From the NCBI RefSeq assembly GCF_000725885.1, contig NZ_JODR01000007.1:186001-250000 (forward strand): 64,000 bases of DNA, read 5' to 3'. Of the stretch, positions 36,046 to 45,106 are shown piece after piece (within the stretch, counting starts at the first letter, position 1; each line of letters starts with the position of its first letter). Below the pieces are notes generated by a model. It had not been told where the DNA came from and ran no database searches. It saw only the letters and a program-made list of their open reading frames with translations. The translations under genes were made by a program, and so were the position numbers. This stretch comes from Streptomyces albus subsp. albus (GTDB lineage Bacteria > Actinomycetota > Actinomycetes > Streptomycetales > Streptomycetaceae).

Positions 36046-36180
36046 GGTGCCCCATGGGTGGGGCCCCCGCCCCTTGGCTGGGGCCTGCGCCCCTGTGCTC
36101 CCCCATTGGGTGGGGCCCTTATCCCTTTGGCTGGGGCCTCCGCCCCCTTGCTCCCCCATTTGTTGGGGGCTCTGCCCCCA
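36046..36180 (+). repeat. Tandem imperfect repeats of about 50 bp
   Basis: About three units, each a GCTCCCCCAT-like segment followed by GGGTGGGGCC, a spacer and TTGGCTGGGGCC(T), starting near 36046, 36095 and 36148. Abundant local inverted pairs (GGGGC with GCCCC) would fold into hairpins. The last unit runs into the dispersed repeat copy A. Confidence 0.65.
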
Positions 36181-36377
36181 AACCCCCGGTCCTCGCCGGA
36201 CGGGCGTTGGGGCGGCTCCGCCCCCCAACCGCCCCCCGCTAGGGGGCTTCGCCCCCTAGGACCCCCGGCCGAAAGAGCCTGAGCCCGTTGACGTGAGACC
36301 AGTCCGCCTTGCGGCGGGAGCCCTTGGCGGGGTTTGTGACTCCGTTGATGTCCGTTGTTGTTTCCGTTGGGGCACCA
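36157..36377 (+). repeat. Dispersed repeat element, copy A
   Basis: Matches the reverse complement of 55220-55467 over almost its whole length: CATTTGTTGGGGGCTCTGCC at one end, GTTTGTGACTCCGTTGATGT near the other, with only scattered substitutions and one 26-base length difference in the middle. Internal perfect palindrome CTAGGGGG/CCCCCTAG. Not part of a gene here. Its translation in any frame is not conserved function; the similarity is at DNA level. Confidence 0.9.
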
Positions 36378-36477
36378 AGGGTGTGGGCCGACCGGGTGGG
36401 GTTCTGGGGGGCTCTGCGATGAGTTTGGGGGTGGGGTCAGGTCTTCAAGGAGAGTGCTCCGGTCTACGGGAGGTCCC

Positions 36478-36960
36478 ATGCAGCAGGCGCAGAAGATCAA
36501 GACGTTTCTCTGGTACGACGACCAGGCGGAGGAGGCGGCGAACTTCTACGTGTCCCTCTTCGAGGGCTCCCGCATCGTGGAGGTCACCCGCTACAGCGAG
36601 GCGGGCCCGGGTGAGCCCGGTTCGGTGATGACCGTGGTCTTCGAGCTGGCGGGGCAGCAGTACGTGGCCCTCAACGGCGGTCCGCAGTTCACGTTCACCG
36701 AGGCGGTCTCCCTCCAGGTGGACTGCGATTCCCAGGAGGAGGTGGACAGCCTCTGGGAGAAGCTGACGGCCGACGGGGGCCGGCCGGGCCCGTGCGGCTG
36801 GCTGAAGGACAAGTACGGGCTGTCCTGGCAGATCGTCCCCCGTCGGCTGTTCGAACTGCTGGCGGACTCGGACAAGCGGCGGGCCGAGGCGGTCACCCGC
36901 GCCATGCTCGGCATGGGGAAGCTGGACGTCGCCCAGTTGGAGGCCGCGGCCGGGCAGTGA
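36478..36960 (+). CDS. VOC-family protein (PhnB/3-demethylubiquinone-like)
   Basis: Vicinal-oxygen-chelate fold protein of 160 residues. Starts MQQAQKIKTFLWYDDQAEEA, then AANFYVSLFEGSRIVEV and a C-terminal half with GGRPGPCGWLKDKYGLSWQI and IVPRRLFELL, typical of the PhnB-like 3-dmu-9_3-mt group. Many members are uncharacterised; catalytic role and substrate are unknown. Start ATG with GGGAGG about five bases upstream. It sits between the repeat element and trpD. Confidence 0.87.
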   Translation: MQQAQKIKTFLWYDDQAEEAANFYVSLFEGSRIVEVTRYSEAGPGEPGSVMTVVFELAGQQYVALNGGPQFTFTEAVSLQVDCDSQEEVDSLWEKLTADGGRPGPCGWLKDKYGLSWQIVPRRLFELLADSDKRRAEAVTRAMLGMGKLDVAQLEAAAGQ

Positions 36961-36968
36961 CCGGGCCG

Positions 36969-36990
36969 GGGGCCGTCGCGGGGCGGCCCC
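36969..36990. terminator. Terminator hairpin between the VOC gene and trpD (convergent)
   Basis: GGGGCCG/CGGCCCC arms around an 8-base loop, filling the 30-base space between the two stop codons. Confidence 0.6.
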
Positions 36991-38058
36991 TCACCGGCGG
37001 TGGCTGGCCTCCACCCACCGTTCCAGTGCGGCGCGTGCGGCGCCCGAGTCGATGGACTCTGCGGCCCGTCGCATCCCGGCGGCGATCTGCTCGCTCAGCG
37101 GCGCGTCCCGCAGGTCGAGGGCGACGAGGGCGGCGGCGGAGTTGAGCAGGACGGCGTCCCGCACGGGACCGGTCTCCCCCTCCAGCAGCCGGCGGGCGAC
37201 ATCCGCGTTGTAGGCGGCGTCGGCACCCCGCAGCGCTTCGACGGGCACCAGGTCGATGCCCACGTCGCGGGGGTCGAAGCTCTCCTCGCGCACGGTGCCG
37301 TCACGTACGACCCAGACGGTGGACGTGGCCGTGGTCGTCAGTTCGTCCAGCCCGTCGTCCCCGCGGAAGACCAGCGCGGAGGAGCCGCGGGCCGCGAGCA
37401 CTCCGGCGATGATAGGGGCCATCCGCGCGTCGGCGACGCCGGTGGCCTGGGCGCGGACCCGCGCCGGGTTGGTGAGCGGGCCCAGGAAGTTGAACGGGGT
37501 GGCCACGCCCAGTTCCTTGCGGGCGGTGCCCACGTGCCGCAGCGAGGGGTGGAAGAGCACCGCGAAGCAGAAGGTGATGCCCGCCTCGGCGGCCACCTGC
37601 GCCACCCGTTCCGGGGGCAGTTCCAGGTCCACGCCGAGCTTCTCCAGCACGTCGGAGGCCCCGCTGGCGCTGGAGGAGGCCCGGTTGCCGTGCTTGACGA
37701 CCTTCACCCCGGTCCCGGCGACGACGATCGCCGACATGGTGGAGATGTTCACCGTCTTGGCCCGGTCGCCGCCGGTGCCGACGATGTCCACGGCCGGGCC
37801 CGGCACCTCGATGGTCCGCGCGTGCCGGTACATGGCCCGTACCAGGCCGGAGATCTCCTCGACGGTCTCGCCCTTGGCCCGCAGCGCCACCGCGAACCCG
37901 GCGATCTGCGCGTCGGTGGCCTCGCCCCGCATGATGCGGTCCATCGCCCAGGCGGTGGCGTCCTCGCTCAGGTCCTGGCCGGCCAGCAGGGCGCTGAGCA
38001 CGTCGGGCCAGGAGTGCGCCGCCATGGTGTCGCCTCCGGCGGGGGTAGCAGCGCTCAT
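36991..38058 (-). CDS. trpD: Anthranilate phosphoribosyltransferase
   Basis: Second step of tryptophan branch: transfers phosphoribosyl from PRPP to anthranilate. 355 residues. PRPP-binding [32 protein letters not shown], and [12 protein letters not shown] are intact. The start at 38058 ([10 protein letters not shown]) fits family length. An ATG at 38025 has a much better ribosome-binding site (GGAGG, seven bases), so the shorter form is possible. It is not next to trpEG (28 kb away), so the pathway is dispersed; no Trp leader or attenuator was seen before this gene. Confidence 0.95.
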   Translation of the reverse strand: MSAATPAGGDTMAAHSWPDVLSALLAGQDLSEDATAWAMDRIMRGEATDAQIAGFAVALRAKGETVEEISGLVRAMYRHARTIEVPGPAVDIVGTGGDRAKTVNISTMSAIVVAGTGVKVVKHGNRASSSASGASDVLEKLGVDLELPPERVAQVAAEAGITFCFAVLFHPSLRHVGTARKELGVATPFNFLGPLTNPARVRAQATGVADARMAPIIAGVLAARGSSALVFRGDDGLDELTTTATSTVWVVRDGTVREESFDPRDVGIDLVPVEALRGADAAYNADVARRLLEGETGPVRDAVLLNSAAALVALDLRDAPLSEQIAAGMRRAAESIDSGAARAALERWVEASHRR

Positions 38059-38180
38059 GGGAACCACATCCTGGCAGTAGACCGACGTGAATGGTGCCGC
38101 CACCCTATCGACTCCGGGCGGCTGTGCGGCGGCCCGTTCAACCCGTGGGCACGCGGTACGTGAGGAGTGCCCGTACGCCC

Positions 38181-38217
38181 GGAAGGGGCCCACGGGACGG
38201 ACCCGTGAACCCCTTCC
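38181..38217 (-). terminator. Terminator of the ctaE-qcrCAB operon
   Basis: Compound hairpin with outer arms GGAAGGGG/CCCCTTCC and inner arms CACGGG/CCCGTG, about 45 bases beyond the qcrB stop on the minus strand. It separates the respiratory operon from trpD. Confidence 0.85.
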
Positions 38218-38259
38218 GGTGTGGCGGATTCAGCTGGTGCAGCTGTCGGCAGCGTGCGG

Positions 38260-39912
38260 TCAGTGGTGGCCGTGGCTGCTTTCGATCTCGCGGTACTCCT
38301 CCCGCGTCGGCTTCGGGATCTGGCCGGACTCGCCGTAGTAGCCCTTGGAGAGCCGGGCCCGCAGCTTCTGACCGCGGGAGATCTTCCGCTCGACACCGTT
38401 CTCGTCGGTACGCGGCCCGATCTCGACGGGCTGGTACTGGTCGTGAGCGGTGAGCGTGTGCAGCTGCTCCTGGGAGAGCGGCTCGTGGATCTCGACGAAC
38501 TCGCCGTGCGGGAGCCGCTTGATGGTGCCGGTCTCGCGACCGTGCAGCACCTTCTCCCTGTCCTTGCGCTGGAGGCCCAGGCAGACGCGGCGGGTGATGA
38601 TGAACACCAGGACCGGCAGGACGAAGAACGCCACCCGCACGAACCAGGTGATCGCGTTGATCGACAGGTGGAAGTGCGTCGCCCACAGGTCGTTGCCGCC
38701 GCCGACGAGGCACACGAAGTACCAGGAGATCCACGCGGCGCCGAAGGCGGTACGCGTCGGGGCGTTCCGCGGCCGGTCGGCGATGTGGTGCTCCCGCTTG
38801 TCGCCGGTGACCCACGCCTCGATGAACGGGTACAGCGCGATGGTGACCAGCACCAGCGGGAAGATGATCATCACCGGGATGAACACGCCGAGCACCAGCG
38901 TGTGGCCCCAGGCGTTGATCTCCCAGCCGGGCATCACACGCACCAGGCCCTCGGAGAAGCCCATGTACCAGTCGGGCTGCGCGTTGGTGGACACCTGGTC
39001 CGGCCGGTAGGGGCCCAGCACCCAGATCGGGTTGATGCTGAAGAGCGCCGCGATCGCCGCGATCACACCGAAGACCAGGAAGAAGAAGCCTCCCGCCTTG
39101 GCCATGTAGACCGGCAGCAGCGGCATGCCGACCACGTTGGTGTTCTTGCGGCCGGGGCCCGCGAACTGGGTGTGCTTGTGGTAGAAGACCAGGATCAGGT
39201 GCGCCACCAGCAGCCCGAGCATGATGCCCGGCAGCAGCAGGATGTGGATGGAGTAGAACCGCGCGACGAAGTCGTCACCCGGGAACTCCCCGCCGAAGAG
39301 GAACATCGACAGGTACGTGCCCACGATCGGCACGGACAGGATCGCGCCCTCCATGAAGCGGACACCGGTACCGGACAGCAGGTCGTCCGGCAGCGAGTAA
39401 CCGGTGAAGCCGGTGAACATGCCCAGTGCGAAGAGCAGGAACCCGAAGACCCAGTTGACCTCGCGCGGCTTGCGGAACGCCCCCGTGAAGAAGACGCGCA
39501 TCATGTGCACGAACATCGCCGCGAGGAAGATCAGCGCCGCCCAGTGGTGGATCTGCCGCACGAGCAGACCGCCGCGCACGTCGAAGCTGATGTCCAGCGT
39601 CGAGGCGTACGCCTCCGACATCCGCACCCCGTGCATCGGGGTGTAGGCGCCGTGGTACTCCACCTCGTTCATCGACGGGTGGAAGAACAGCGTCAGGTAG
39701 ACGCCGGTCAGGATGATGATGATGAAGCTGTAGAGCGCGACCTCACCCAGCATGAAGGACCAGTGGTCCGGGAAGATCTTGCGCATGTTGGCCTTGGCGA
39801 GGCTGTAGATGCCCAGCCGTCCGTCGGCCCAGTCGGCGACCCGCTCCCCCGCGGGCGCCTTCTTCTTGCCCTCGGCAGCGGCGCTGCCATGGGCCTCGGT
39901 TGCTGTACTCAT
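38260..39912 (-). CDS. qcrB: Cytochrome bc1 complex cytochrome b subunit
   Basis: Membrane core subunit of complex III (menaquinol to cytochrome c), 550 residues. The bis-heme helices are shown by RQIHHWAALIFLAAMFVHMM and, in the fourth helix, FYSIHILLLPGIMLGLLVAH. The Qo-site PDWYMGF (actinobacterial PEWY equivalent) is present. The C-terminal extension after about 430 is soluble and typical of actinobacteria. ATG overlaps the qcrA stop by four bases (ATGA), so translation is coupled. Part of the bcc-aa3 supercomplex. Confidence 0.97.
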   Translation of the reverse strand: MSTATEAHGSAAAEGKKKAPAGERVADWADGRLGIYSLAKANMRKIFPDHWSFMLGEVALYSFIIIILTGVYLTLFFHPSMNEVEYHGAYTPMHGVRMSEAYASTLDISFDVRGGLLVRQIHHWAALIFLAAMFVHMMRVFFTGAFRKPREVNWVFGFLLFALGMFTGFTGYSLPDDLLSGTGVRFMEGAILSVPIVGTYLSMFLFGGEFPGDDFVARFYSIHILLLPGIMLGLLVAHLILVFYHKHTQFAGPGRKNTNVVGMPLLPVYMAKAGGFFFLVFGVIAAIAALFSINPIWVLGPYRPDQVSTNAQPDWYMGFSEGLVRVMPGWEINAWGHTLVLGVFIPVMIIFPLVLVTIALYPFIEAWVTGDKREHHIADRPRNAPTRTAFGAAWISWYFVCLVGGGNDLWATHFHLSINAITWFVRVAFFVLPVLVFIITRRVCLGLQRKDREKVLHGRETGTIKRLPHGEFVEIHEPLSQEQLHTLTAHDQYQPVEIGPRTDENGVERKISRGQKLRARLSKGYYGESGQIPKPTREEYREIESSHGHH

Positions 39913-40976
39913 CCGCGCTCCCAGAAGGCCGGACCGACGGGCTCCTCGAAGTCGCCCTGCGCTTCGAGGTAGCCGTCCTTGTTGACGCTGATGTTGAGCT
40001 GCGGCAGCGGGTGGCCGGCGGGTCCGAAGAGCACGCGCGCACCGTCGGACAGGTCGAACGTCGACTGGTGGCACGGGCACAGGACGTGGTGGGTCTGCTG
40101 CTCGTAGAGGCTGACGGGGCAGCCGACGTGCGTGCAGATCTTCGAGAACGCGACGATGCCCTCGTGCGACCAGTCCAGCTCGCGCTTGTCCTTGATGTCG
40201 TCCGGCTCCAGCCGGACCAGCATCAGGGCCGCCTTGGCGATCTCCGTCTGGAAGTCCTCGTCCTCGTGGTCCAGGCCCTCGGGACGGGCGAAGGTGAGCG
40301 AGCCGACGGAGATGTCCTCGGGACGCAGCGGCTGGTTGGTGTTCTCGTTGACCAGCAGCTTGCCCTTCTTCCAGGCGGTGTGCCGCAGCTTGTCCTCGGG
40401 CAGCGGGCCCAGGTCGCGCAGCAGCACCACACCGGAGAGCGGCACCAGGGCCACCGCACCGAACATGGTGTTGCGGATCAGCTTCCGGCGCCCGAGCGCG
40501 GACTCCTTGGCACCCTGCTTGAAGTCCGAGATGACCTTCTCGCGGACCGCGGGCTCCGCCGCGATCGGGTGACGCTCGTCGACCATCTCCTCGTCGGACA
40601 TCAGCGTGCGGGCCCAGTGGACCGCGCCGGCACCGATGCAGAAGAGCGCCACGCCGAGGGTGAGGCCGAGCGCGAGGTTCAGCGCGCTGACGTGCCCGAG
40701 CGGCCAGACGTAGATGATCTTGTCGATCGGGAACGCCACGAAAGAGGCGATGAAGCCGATCGTGGCCAGCATCGACACCGTGAACAGCAGGGCGACGGTG
40801 CGCTCGGAGCGCTTGGCGGCCCGCTCGTCGATGTCCTGGATGCGGTGCTCGTGGGGCGGCAGCCCCGGGTCGGCGAACGGGTCGTTCTTGCCCGCTACCT
40901 CGCCGTGTGCCTTGTCCTGCTCGCGGGGCAGGTTCTCGTCTGACACGTTCTCGTTGGGTCCAGTCTCGCTACTCAT
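39909..40976 (-). CDS. qcrA: Rieske iron-sulfur subunit of the bc1 complex
   Basis: Membrane protein of 355 residues with three predicted N-terminal helices (actinobacterial type, longer than the single-helix form). The C-terminal Rieske fold holds CTHVGCPVS and CPCHQSTF, giving the two Cys and two His ligands of the [2Fe-2S] cluster. It overlaps qcrB by four bases at its 3' end and qcrC by four at its 5' end, all minus strand. Accepts electrons from menaquinol and passes them to QcrC hemes. Confidence 0.97.
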   Translation of the reverse strand: MSSETGPNENVSDENLPREQDKAHGEVAGKNDPFADPGLPPHEHRIQDIDERAAKRSERTVALLFTVSMLATIGFIASFVAFPIDKIIYVWPLGHVSALNLALGLTLGVALFCIGAGAVHWARTLMSDEEMVDERHPIAAEPAVREKVISDFKQGAKESALGRRKLIRNTMFGAVALVPLSGVVLLRDLGPLPEDKLRHTAWKKGKLLVNENTNQPLRPEDISVGSLTFARPEGLDHEDEDFQTEIAKAALMLVRLEPDDIKDKRELDWSHEGIVAFSKICTHVGCPVSLYEQQTHHVLCPCHQSTFDLSDGARVLFGPAGHPLPQLNISVNKDGYLEAQGDFEEPVGPAFWERG

Positions 40977-41788
40977 GACTTCTTGGCCTTTGCGGTCCGA
41001 GCGGCGACCCAGACGGCGACGGCGATCATCGCGCCGAGGCCGAAGATCCAGGCGAACATGCCCTCGCTGACGGGGCCGAAGCCACCGAGCTTGAACCCGC
41101 CGGGGCTCTCGGACTTGTCGCTGTTGACCTCCTTCACATAGGCGACGATGTCCCGCTTGTCCTTCTCGGGAAGCGCGCCATCGGTGAAGGACGGCATGTT
41201 CTGGGGGCCGGTCTGCATGGCCTCGTAGATGTGCTTCTCGTCCACATCGCCGAGGTCGGGCGCGAACTTGCCGTGCGTGAGGGCGCCGCCCTCGCCGGTG
41301 AAGTTGTGGCACTGCGAGCAGTTGGTGCGGAAGAGCTCCCCACCCCGGGCGACGTCGGCCCCGCTCGGGTCGTACATCTCCTTGGTGGGCTGGCTCGGGC
41401 CCGAGCCCAGCGAGGCGACGTACGCGGCGAGCTGGTTGATCTCGTCCTGGCTGTAGATGTTCTTCTTCCGCGGCACCTGGGCGCCGGGCTGCTGGGCCGG
41501 CATGCGGCCCGTGCCCACCTGGAAGTCCACCGCCGCGGCCCCGACACCGACCAGGCTGGGACCGTCGCTGGTCCCCTGGCCGCCGGTACCGTGGCAGCTG
41601 GAGCACCCGGTGGCGTAGAGCTTCTTGCCCTCCTCGATGGCGAGGGACTTACTCGACTCCTGCTTCTCGGCCTTGGCCTCACCCGCGGGAGCGAACGCGG
41701 TGTACAGCCCCCCGGTGGCCGCCAGCGCGAAGAGTAGAACGACAAGCGCCGCCAGCGGATGGCGCCGTCGTGCGGAGAGCTTTTTCAC
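40973..41788 (-). CDS. qcrC: Diheme cytochrome c subunit of the bc1 complex
   Basis: Exported, membrane-anchored diheme cytochrome, 271 residues. An N-terminal hydrophobic segment, then two c-type domains with heme motifs CSSCH (Cys62, Cys65, His66) and CSQCH (Cys157, Cys160, His161), and a C-terminal anchor helix at about 240-262. This takes the place of a soluble cytochrome c in actinobacteria and passes electrons directly to the aa3 oxidase. Start GTG at 41788. Transcribed from ctaE with 103 bases between, then coupled to qcrA. Confidence 0.96.
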   Translation of the reverse strand: MKKLSARRRHPLAALVVLLFALAATGGLYTAFAPAGEAKAEKQESSKSLAIEEGKKLYATGCSSCHGTGGQGTSDGPSLVGVGAAAVDFQVGTGRMPAQQPGAQVPRKKNIYSQDEINQLAAYVASLGSGPSQPTKEMYDPSGADVARGGELFRTNCSQCHNFTGEGGALTHGKFAPDLGDVDEKHIYEAMQTGPQNMPSFTDGALPEKDKRDIVAYVKEVNSDKSESPGGFKLGGFGPVSEGMFAWIFGLGAMIAVAVWVAARTAKAKKS

Positions 41789-41891
41789 GGATTACCCCGG
41801 TGTCAGGATCTTCTCGTCGATGCGGTGTCTGTCCGTTGATTCCGTAGTCCGCCAGTGCGGTACGGCGCGCGGCGATGCCACGCCCGCGCGG

Positions 41892-42509
41892 TTACCGGAT
41901 CAGGTAGATCGTGGCGAAGAGGCCGATCCAGACGACATCGACGAAGTGCCAGTAGTAGGACACGACGATGGCGGCGGTGGCCTGGTGGTGTGTGAACCGC
42001 CTGGCCGCATAGGTGCGCCCCAGGACGAACAGGAAGGCGATGAGGCCGCCCGTCACGTGCATCCCGTGGAAGCCGGTGGTCAGGTAGAACACCGATCCGT
42101 ACGGGCTGGAGGAGAGCGAGGTGCCCTCCTTGACCAGTTCCGTGTATTCGAAGACCTGGCCGCCGATAAAGATCGCACCCATGATGAAGGTGACGATGAA
42201 CCACGCCCGGAGCTTCTTCACATCACCGCGCTCGGCAGCGAAGACGCCGAGCTGGCAGGTGAGCGAGGAGAGCACCAGGATCGTGGTGTTCGTCGCCGAG
42301 AAGGGAAGGTTCAGCTGTGAGGCATGCTCCTTCCAGTAATCGGCTCCGGTCACCGACCGAAGGGTGAAGTACATCGCGAAGAGGGCCGCGAAGAACATCA
42401 GCTCGGAACTCAGCCAAATGATGGTTCCGACGCTGGTGAGGTTCGGCCTGTTGACCGACGGGTGCGCGTGCCCGGTTTCTACTGCTGTTGCTGTCGCCAC
42501 GACCGACAT
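41892..42509 (-). CDS. ctaE: Cytochrome c oxidase subunit III
   Basis: Integral membrane subunit of the aa3 oxidase, 205 residues with five helices. Recognised by [36 protein letters not shown] and [19 protein letters not shown]. First gene of ctaE-qcrC-qcrA-qcrB on the minus strand. It is divergent from the receiver-like gene at 42736, so its promoter lies in 42510-42735. The start ATG at 42509 follows normal family length. Confidence 0.96.
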   Translation of the reverse strand: MSVVATATAVETGHAHPSVNRPNLTSVGTIIWLSSELMFFAALFAMYFTLRSVTGADYWKEHASQLNLPFSATNTTILVLSSLTCQLGVFAAERGDVKKLRAWFIVTFIMGAIFIGGQVFEYTELVKEGTSLSSSPYGSVFYLTTGFHGMHVTGGLIAFLFVLGRTYAARRFTHHQATAAIVVSYYWHFVDVVWIGLFATIYLIR

Positions 42510-42735
42510 TATGTCGGTCGCTTATCCCGGCCTCACTTCGGGGGGTCCCGTTCGGTGTGTCCGTACCCGCCGACCGCCTCGTGCCCTGCACGGACGGCCC
42601 TCCCCCACCCCGGGCACGGCCCTCGTACGGACCAGTACGGGCGTGTGCTGCCCGGTGTTGACGGGGCGTCGGAGGGAGTAGCATCCGAGCCCCAGCGGTT
42701 CACTCGATTCGCAACGCTACGGACGCGGAGGAACG

Positions 42736-43149
42736 ATGCAGCCGACCGCCACGGTGCTGGTCTACAGCGACAACGCCACCACCCGCGAGCAGGTGCGGCT
42801 CGCCGCGGGCCGCCGGCCGGCCGCCGACGTGCCCGAGGTCCGCTACCTGGAATGCGCCACCCTGCCGGCCCTCCTGAGCACGCTGGAGGAGCAGCACGTG
42901 GATGTGTGCGTGCTGGACGGGGAGACCTCCCCGGCCGGCGGCATGGGCGTGTGCCGCCAGATCAAGGACGAGATCTTCGAGTGCCCCCCGGTGCTGCTGC
43001 TGATCGGCAGGCCGCAGGACGCCTGGCTGGCCACCTGGAGCCGGGCGGAGGCGACCGTGGCGCACCCGGTGGACCCGGTCGCGCTGGCCGATGCGCTGGC
43101 CGGGCTGCTGCGCCGGCGGGCCGCCCGGGGCAGCCTGGCCCGGGCCTGA
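42736..43149 (+). CDS. Degenerate response-regulator receiver-like protein
   Basis: Single-domain protein of 137 residues, CheY-like. TATVLVYSDNATT, VDVCVLDGETSPAGG (Asp61 at the phosphorylation site) and a final LADALAGLLRR helix fit the fold. But the acid pair is reduced to one Asp (Asp12), the switch Ser/Thr position reads LLIG, and the conserved Lys is replaced by His (VAHP, residue 110), so ordinary phosphotransfer is unlikely. It has no output domain. Strong GGAGG before the ATG. Divergent from ctaE, which suggests, without proof, a link to respiration. Confidence 0.78.
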   Translation: MQPTATVLVYSDNATTREQVRLAAGRRPAADVPEVRYLECATLPALLSTLEEQHVDVCVLDGETSPAGGMGVCRQIKDEIFECPPVLLLIGRPQDAWLATWSRAEATVAHPVDPVALADALAGLLRRRAARGSLARA

Positions 43150-43225
43150 CCGCCACGCCGCTCCCCGGGGCCCCGCGCCCTTCCGTGCCGGCCGGCCTTC
43201 CGGGACGTCCCGCCGAGGACAACCG

Positions 43226-43265
43226 CGCGCCCGCCCGTCCCCCGTTCGGGGGGCGGGCGGGCGCG
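43226..43265. terminator. Strong bidirectional terminator between convergent genes
   Basis: Long stem, left arm CGCGCCCGCCCGTCCCCC and right arm GGGGGGCGGGCGGGCGCG with a single G-T type mismatch, loop GTTC. It ends both the receiver-like gene and the L,D-transpeptidase gene. Confidence 0.85.
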
Positions 43266-43274
43266 TCTCGTATG

Positions 43275-44573
43275 TCACACCTGCGGGCGGAGCCGGGCGG
43301 CGTCCGCCGCCCCGTTGCCGACCGGTCTGCCGTGGTCGACGGCGCTGCCGGCCCGCCATTCCTTCCAGTCCATGTTCCAGTCGCCGAAGCCGTTGCCGAA
43401 GGGCGCCATCTTCTCGCCCGCCGTGTTGACGTGCTGCACGATGTCGCCCTCGCGGACGGTGTTGAAGAACCACTTGGCGTTCTCGCTGCTCATGCCGGTG
43501 CAGCCGTGGCTGGTGTTGGAGACGCCCTGGGAGCCGACGGACCAGGGTGCTCCGTGCACGTACTCGCCGCTGTCGGTCAGCCGGGTGGCCCAGTGGACGC
43601 CGAGGTCGTAGAAGTCGGAGGCGCCGATGCTGGCGCTGGTCATCCGCACGTACGGCTCCTTGGTGAGGATCACCTTGATGCCGTTGCGGGTCTCGTAGCC
43701 CGCCTTGCCGGTGGTGATGGGCATCGTGTGGATGGTCCTGCCGTTCTTCTTGACCGTCATCCGGAGGGATGAGGCGTCCGCCACCGCGACTATTCGGTCG
43801 CCGGTCTTCATCCGGACGGGTTTGGCCTTGCCGCCGTACAGACCCTTCCGGATCTTCAGCCCTTTGAGTGACGACCGCAGCGTGATGGTGGCGTGGGCGG
43901 GCCAGTAGCTGCGCGGCCGGTAGTGCAGCTTCTTGCTGTCGACCCAGTGCCAGGAGCCCTCGACCCGGGGCTGGGAGTCGACCTTGAGGGCCCGCTCCAC
44001 CAGCTCCCGCTGACGGCGTTCCTTGACCGGGCGGCTCAGTTCGGCCGTGAGGGGCATCCCGACGCCGTATGTGCCGTTCTGCGGGCCGAGTTTGACGTTC
44101 AGGTGCTTGGATGCGGGCCGGGTGCGGAAGTCCATCGTGCGCCGCCCTGGAGCGCCGTCCTGGTTCTCCGTGCCGACATCGAGGGTGTAGTGGGCGCCGG
44201 CGGCCAGCGGGCCGGTGCTGTGCCAGCTCTTGCCGTCGGCGGACAGCTCGCCCGGCACCACCCGTCCCGACGCGTCGGCTGCGGTGACGTCGGTGAGGGT
44301 GTCGCCGTTGCGGGAGGTGACCTTGAGCGGTTGGTTGGGGTCGACGTCCGTGGCGTCGGCGCGGGTGCTGACGGAGACGGCGTCGGTGGCGTCGTAGGGG
44401 GCGGAGGCGAGCGGGTCGCCGCTGCTGTTCCCGGTACCGCAGGCGGCGAGCCCCACGGAGAGGGGCGCCAGCAGCAGGGCGCAGCTCTTGACCGCCCGGC
44501 GCTTGTGCCTGCGGGTCAGTGTTCTGGGGGTGAGAAACCCCTGCGGAAGCGCGGTGCGCGGCCTGTGACTCAT
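43275..44573 (-). CDS. L,D-transpeptidase lipoprotein with Ig-like domain
   Basis: Cell-wall cross-linking enzyme of 432 residues that makes 3-3 peptide bridges. Lipobox LAAC follows a basic N-terminus and hydrophobic segment (Cys near residue 45). Ig-like domains occupy about 70-265, then the YkuD catalytic domain with HGAPWSVGSQG and SNTSHGCTGMS, which holds the His and nucleophile Cys. Resembles mycobacterial LdtB-type enzymes. The ATG at 44573 is the only plausible start before the signal, though no ribosome-binding site is clear. Lies between the two respiratory operons. Confidence 0.92.
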   Translation of the reverse strand: MSHRPRTALPQGFLTPRTLTRRHKRRAVKSCALLLAPLSVGLAACGTGNSSGDPLASAPYDATDAVSVSTRADATDVDPNQPLKVTSRNGDTLTDVTAADASGRVVPGELSADGKSWHSTGPLAAGAHYTLDVGTENQDGAPGRRTMDFRTRPASKHLNVKLGPQNGTYGVGMPLTAELSRPVKERRQRELVERALKVDSQPRVEGSWHWVDSKKLHYRPRSYWPAHATITLRSSLKGLKIRKGLYGGKAKPVRMKTGDRIVAVADASSLRMTVKKNGRTIHTMPITTGKAGYETRNGIKVILTKEPYVRMTSASIGASDFYDLGVHWATRLTDSGEYVHGAPWSVGSQGVSNTSHGCTGMSSENAKWFFNTVREGDIVQHVNTAGEKMAPFGNGFGDWNMDWKEWRAGSAVDHGRPVGNGAADAARLRPQV

Positions 44574-44628
44574 AGGCCCAAAATATGAATAATGGGCGAT
44601 TCGGGCGCGCTGGATGCGTACGAACGGG

Positions 44629-44656
44629 TCGGCCCCCCGGAGTGTCGGGGGGCCGA
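44629..44656 (-). terminator. Terminator of the ctaCDF operon
   Basis: Perfect stem TCGGCCCCCCG/CGGGGGGCCGA around a 6-base loop, 50 bases beyond the ctaF stop codon on the minus strand. Confidence 0.85.
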
Positions 44657-44707
44657 TCCTTGCTATTCGCTTGTCGTCGTGCTGTGAGGCGCCGTCAGGC
44701 GCGGGTC

Positions 44708-45106
44708 TCACTGGGTGCGGTTGGCACCGTGGTAGTACTCGAACACCCAGCCGAACAGACCGATCAGCAGCAGCGGCGCCGAGACGTACACCAGCCACCA
44801 GCCGATGGCCACGCCCAGGAAGGCGAAGGCGCCACCGAGGCCGAGGACGAGCGGCTGCCAGCTCCACGGGCTGAAGAAGCCCAGCTCGCCGGCGTCGTCC
44901 GCGACATCCGCCTCCTTGTTGTCCTGGGCCCCGGTGTCCACGCGGCGTGCGGTGAACGCCAGGTAGTAGCCGACCATGATGGCCAGACCGAAGGCCAGGA
45001 ACAGGGCCGTGGTGCCCACCGGCTCCTTGGACCAGAGCCCGTAGGTGATCGCGACTGCCAGCAGGAAGAGCGACAGCCACAGGAACATCTTGCCCTGGAT
45101 CTTCAC
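44708..45106 (-). CDS. ctaF: Cytochrome c oxidase subunit IV (actinobacterial type)
   Basis: Small membrane subunit of the aa3 oxidase, 132 residues with four helices: [36 protein letters not shown] and two C-terminal ones. The [10 protein letters not shown] and [10 protein letters not shown] blocks are typical of CtaF. The GTG start overlaps the ctaD stop (GTGA), so it is translationally coupled in ctaC-ctaD-ctaF order. This subunit is specific to actinobacteria and stabilises the supercomplex, according to the family literature. Confidence 0.95.
   Translation of the reverse strand: MKIQGKMFLWLSLFLLAVAITYGLWSKEPVGTTALFLAFGLAIMVGYYLAFTARRVDTGAQDNKEADVADDAGELGFFSPWSWQPLVLGLGGAFAFLGVAIGWWLVYVSAPLLLIGLFGWVFEYYHGANRTQ

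Larger units (their letters stand above)
35672..36477. other. 806-base gap dominated by GC-rich repeats
   Basis: No convincing gene. The first 300 bases hold the promoter region of the class V aminotransferase. From about 36020 the sequence becomes a run of imperfect repeats and then one copy of a dispersed element. Open frames that cross this stretch read mostly Gly, Pro and Ala and change composition from strand to strand, as expected of repeat DNA. Confidence 0.6.

Noticed and set aside
35782..36640. Several open frames across the repeat-rich gap
   Set aside because: Low-complexity; the peptide similarity with frames near 55063-55305 comes only from the shared DNA repeat.
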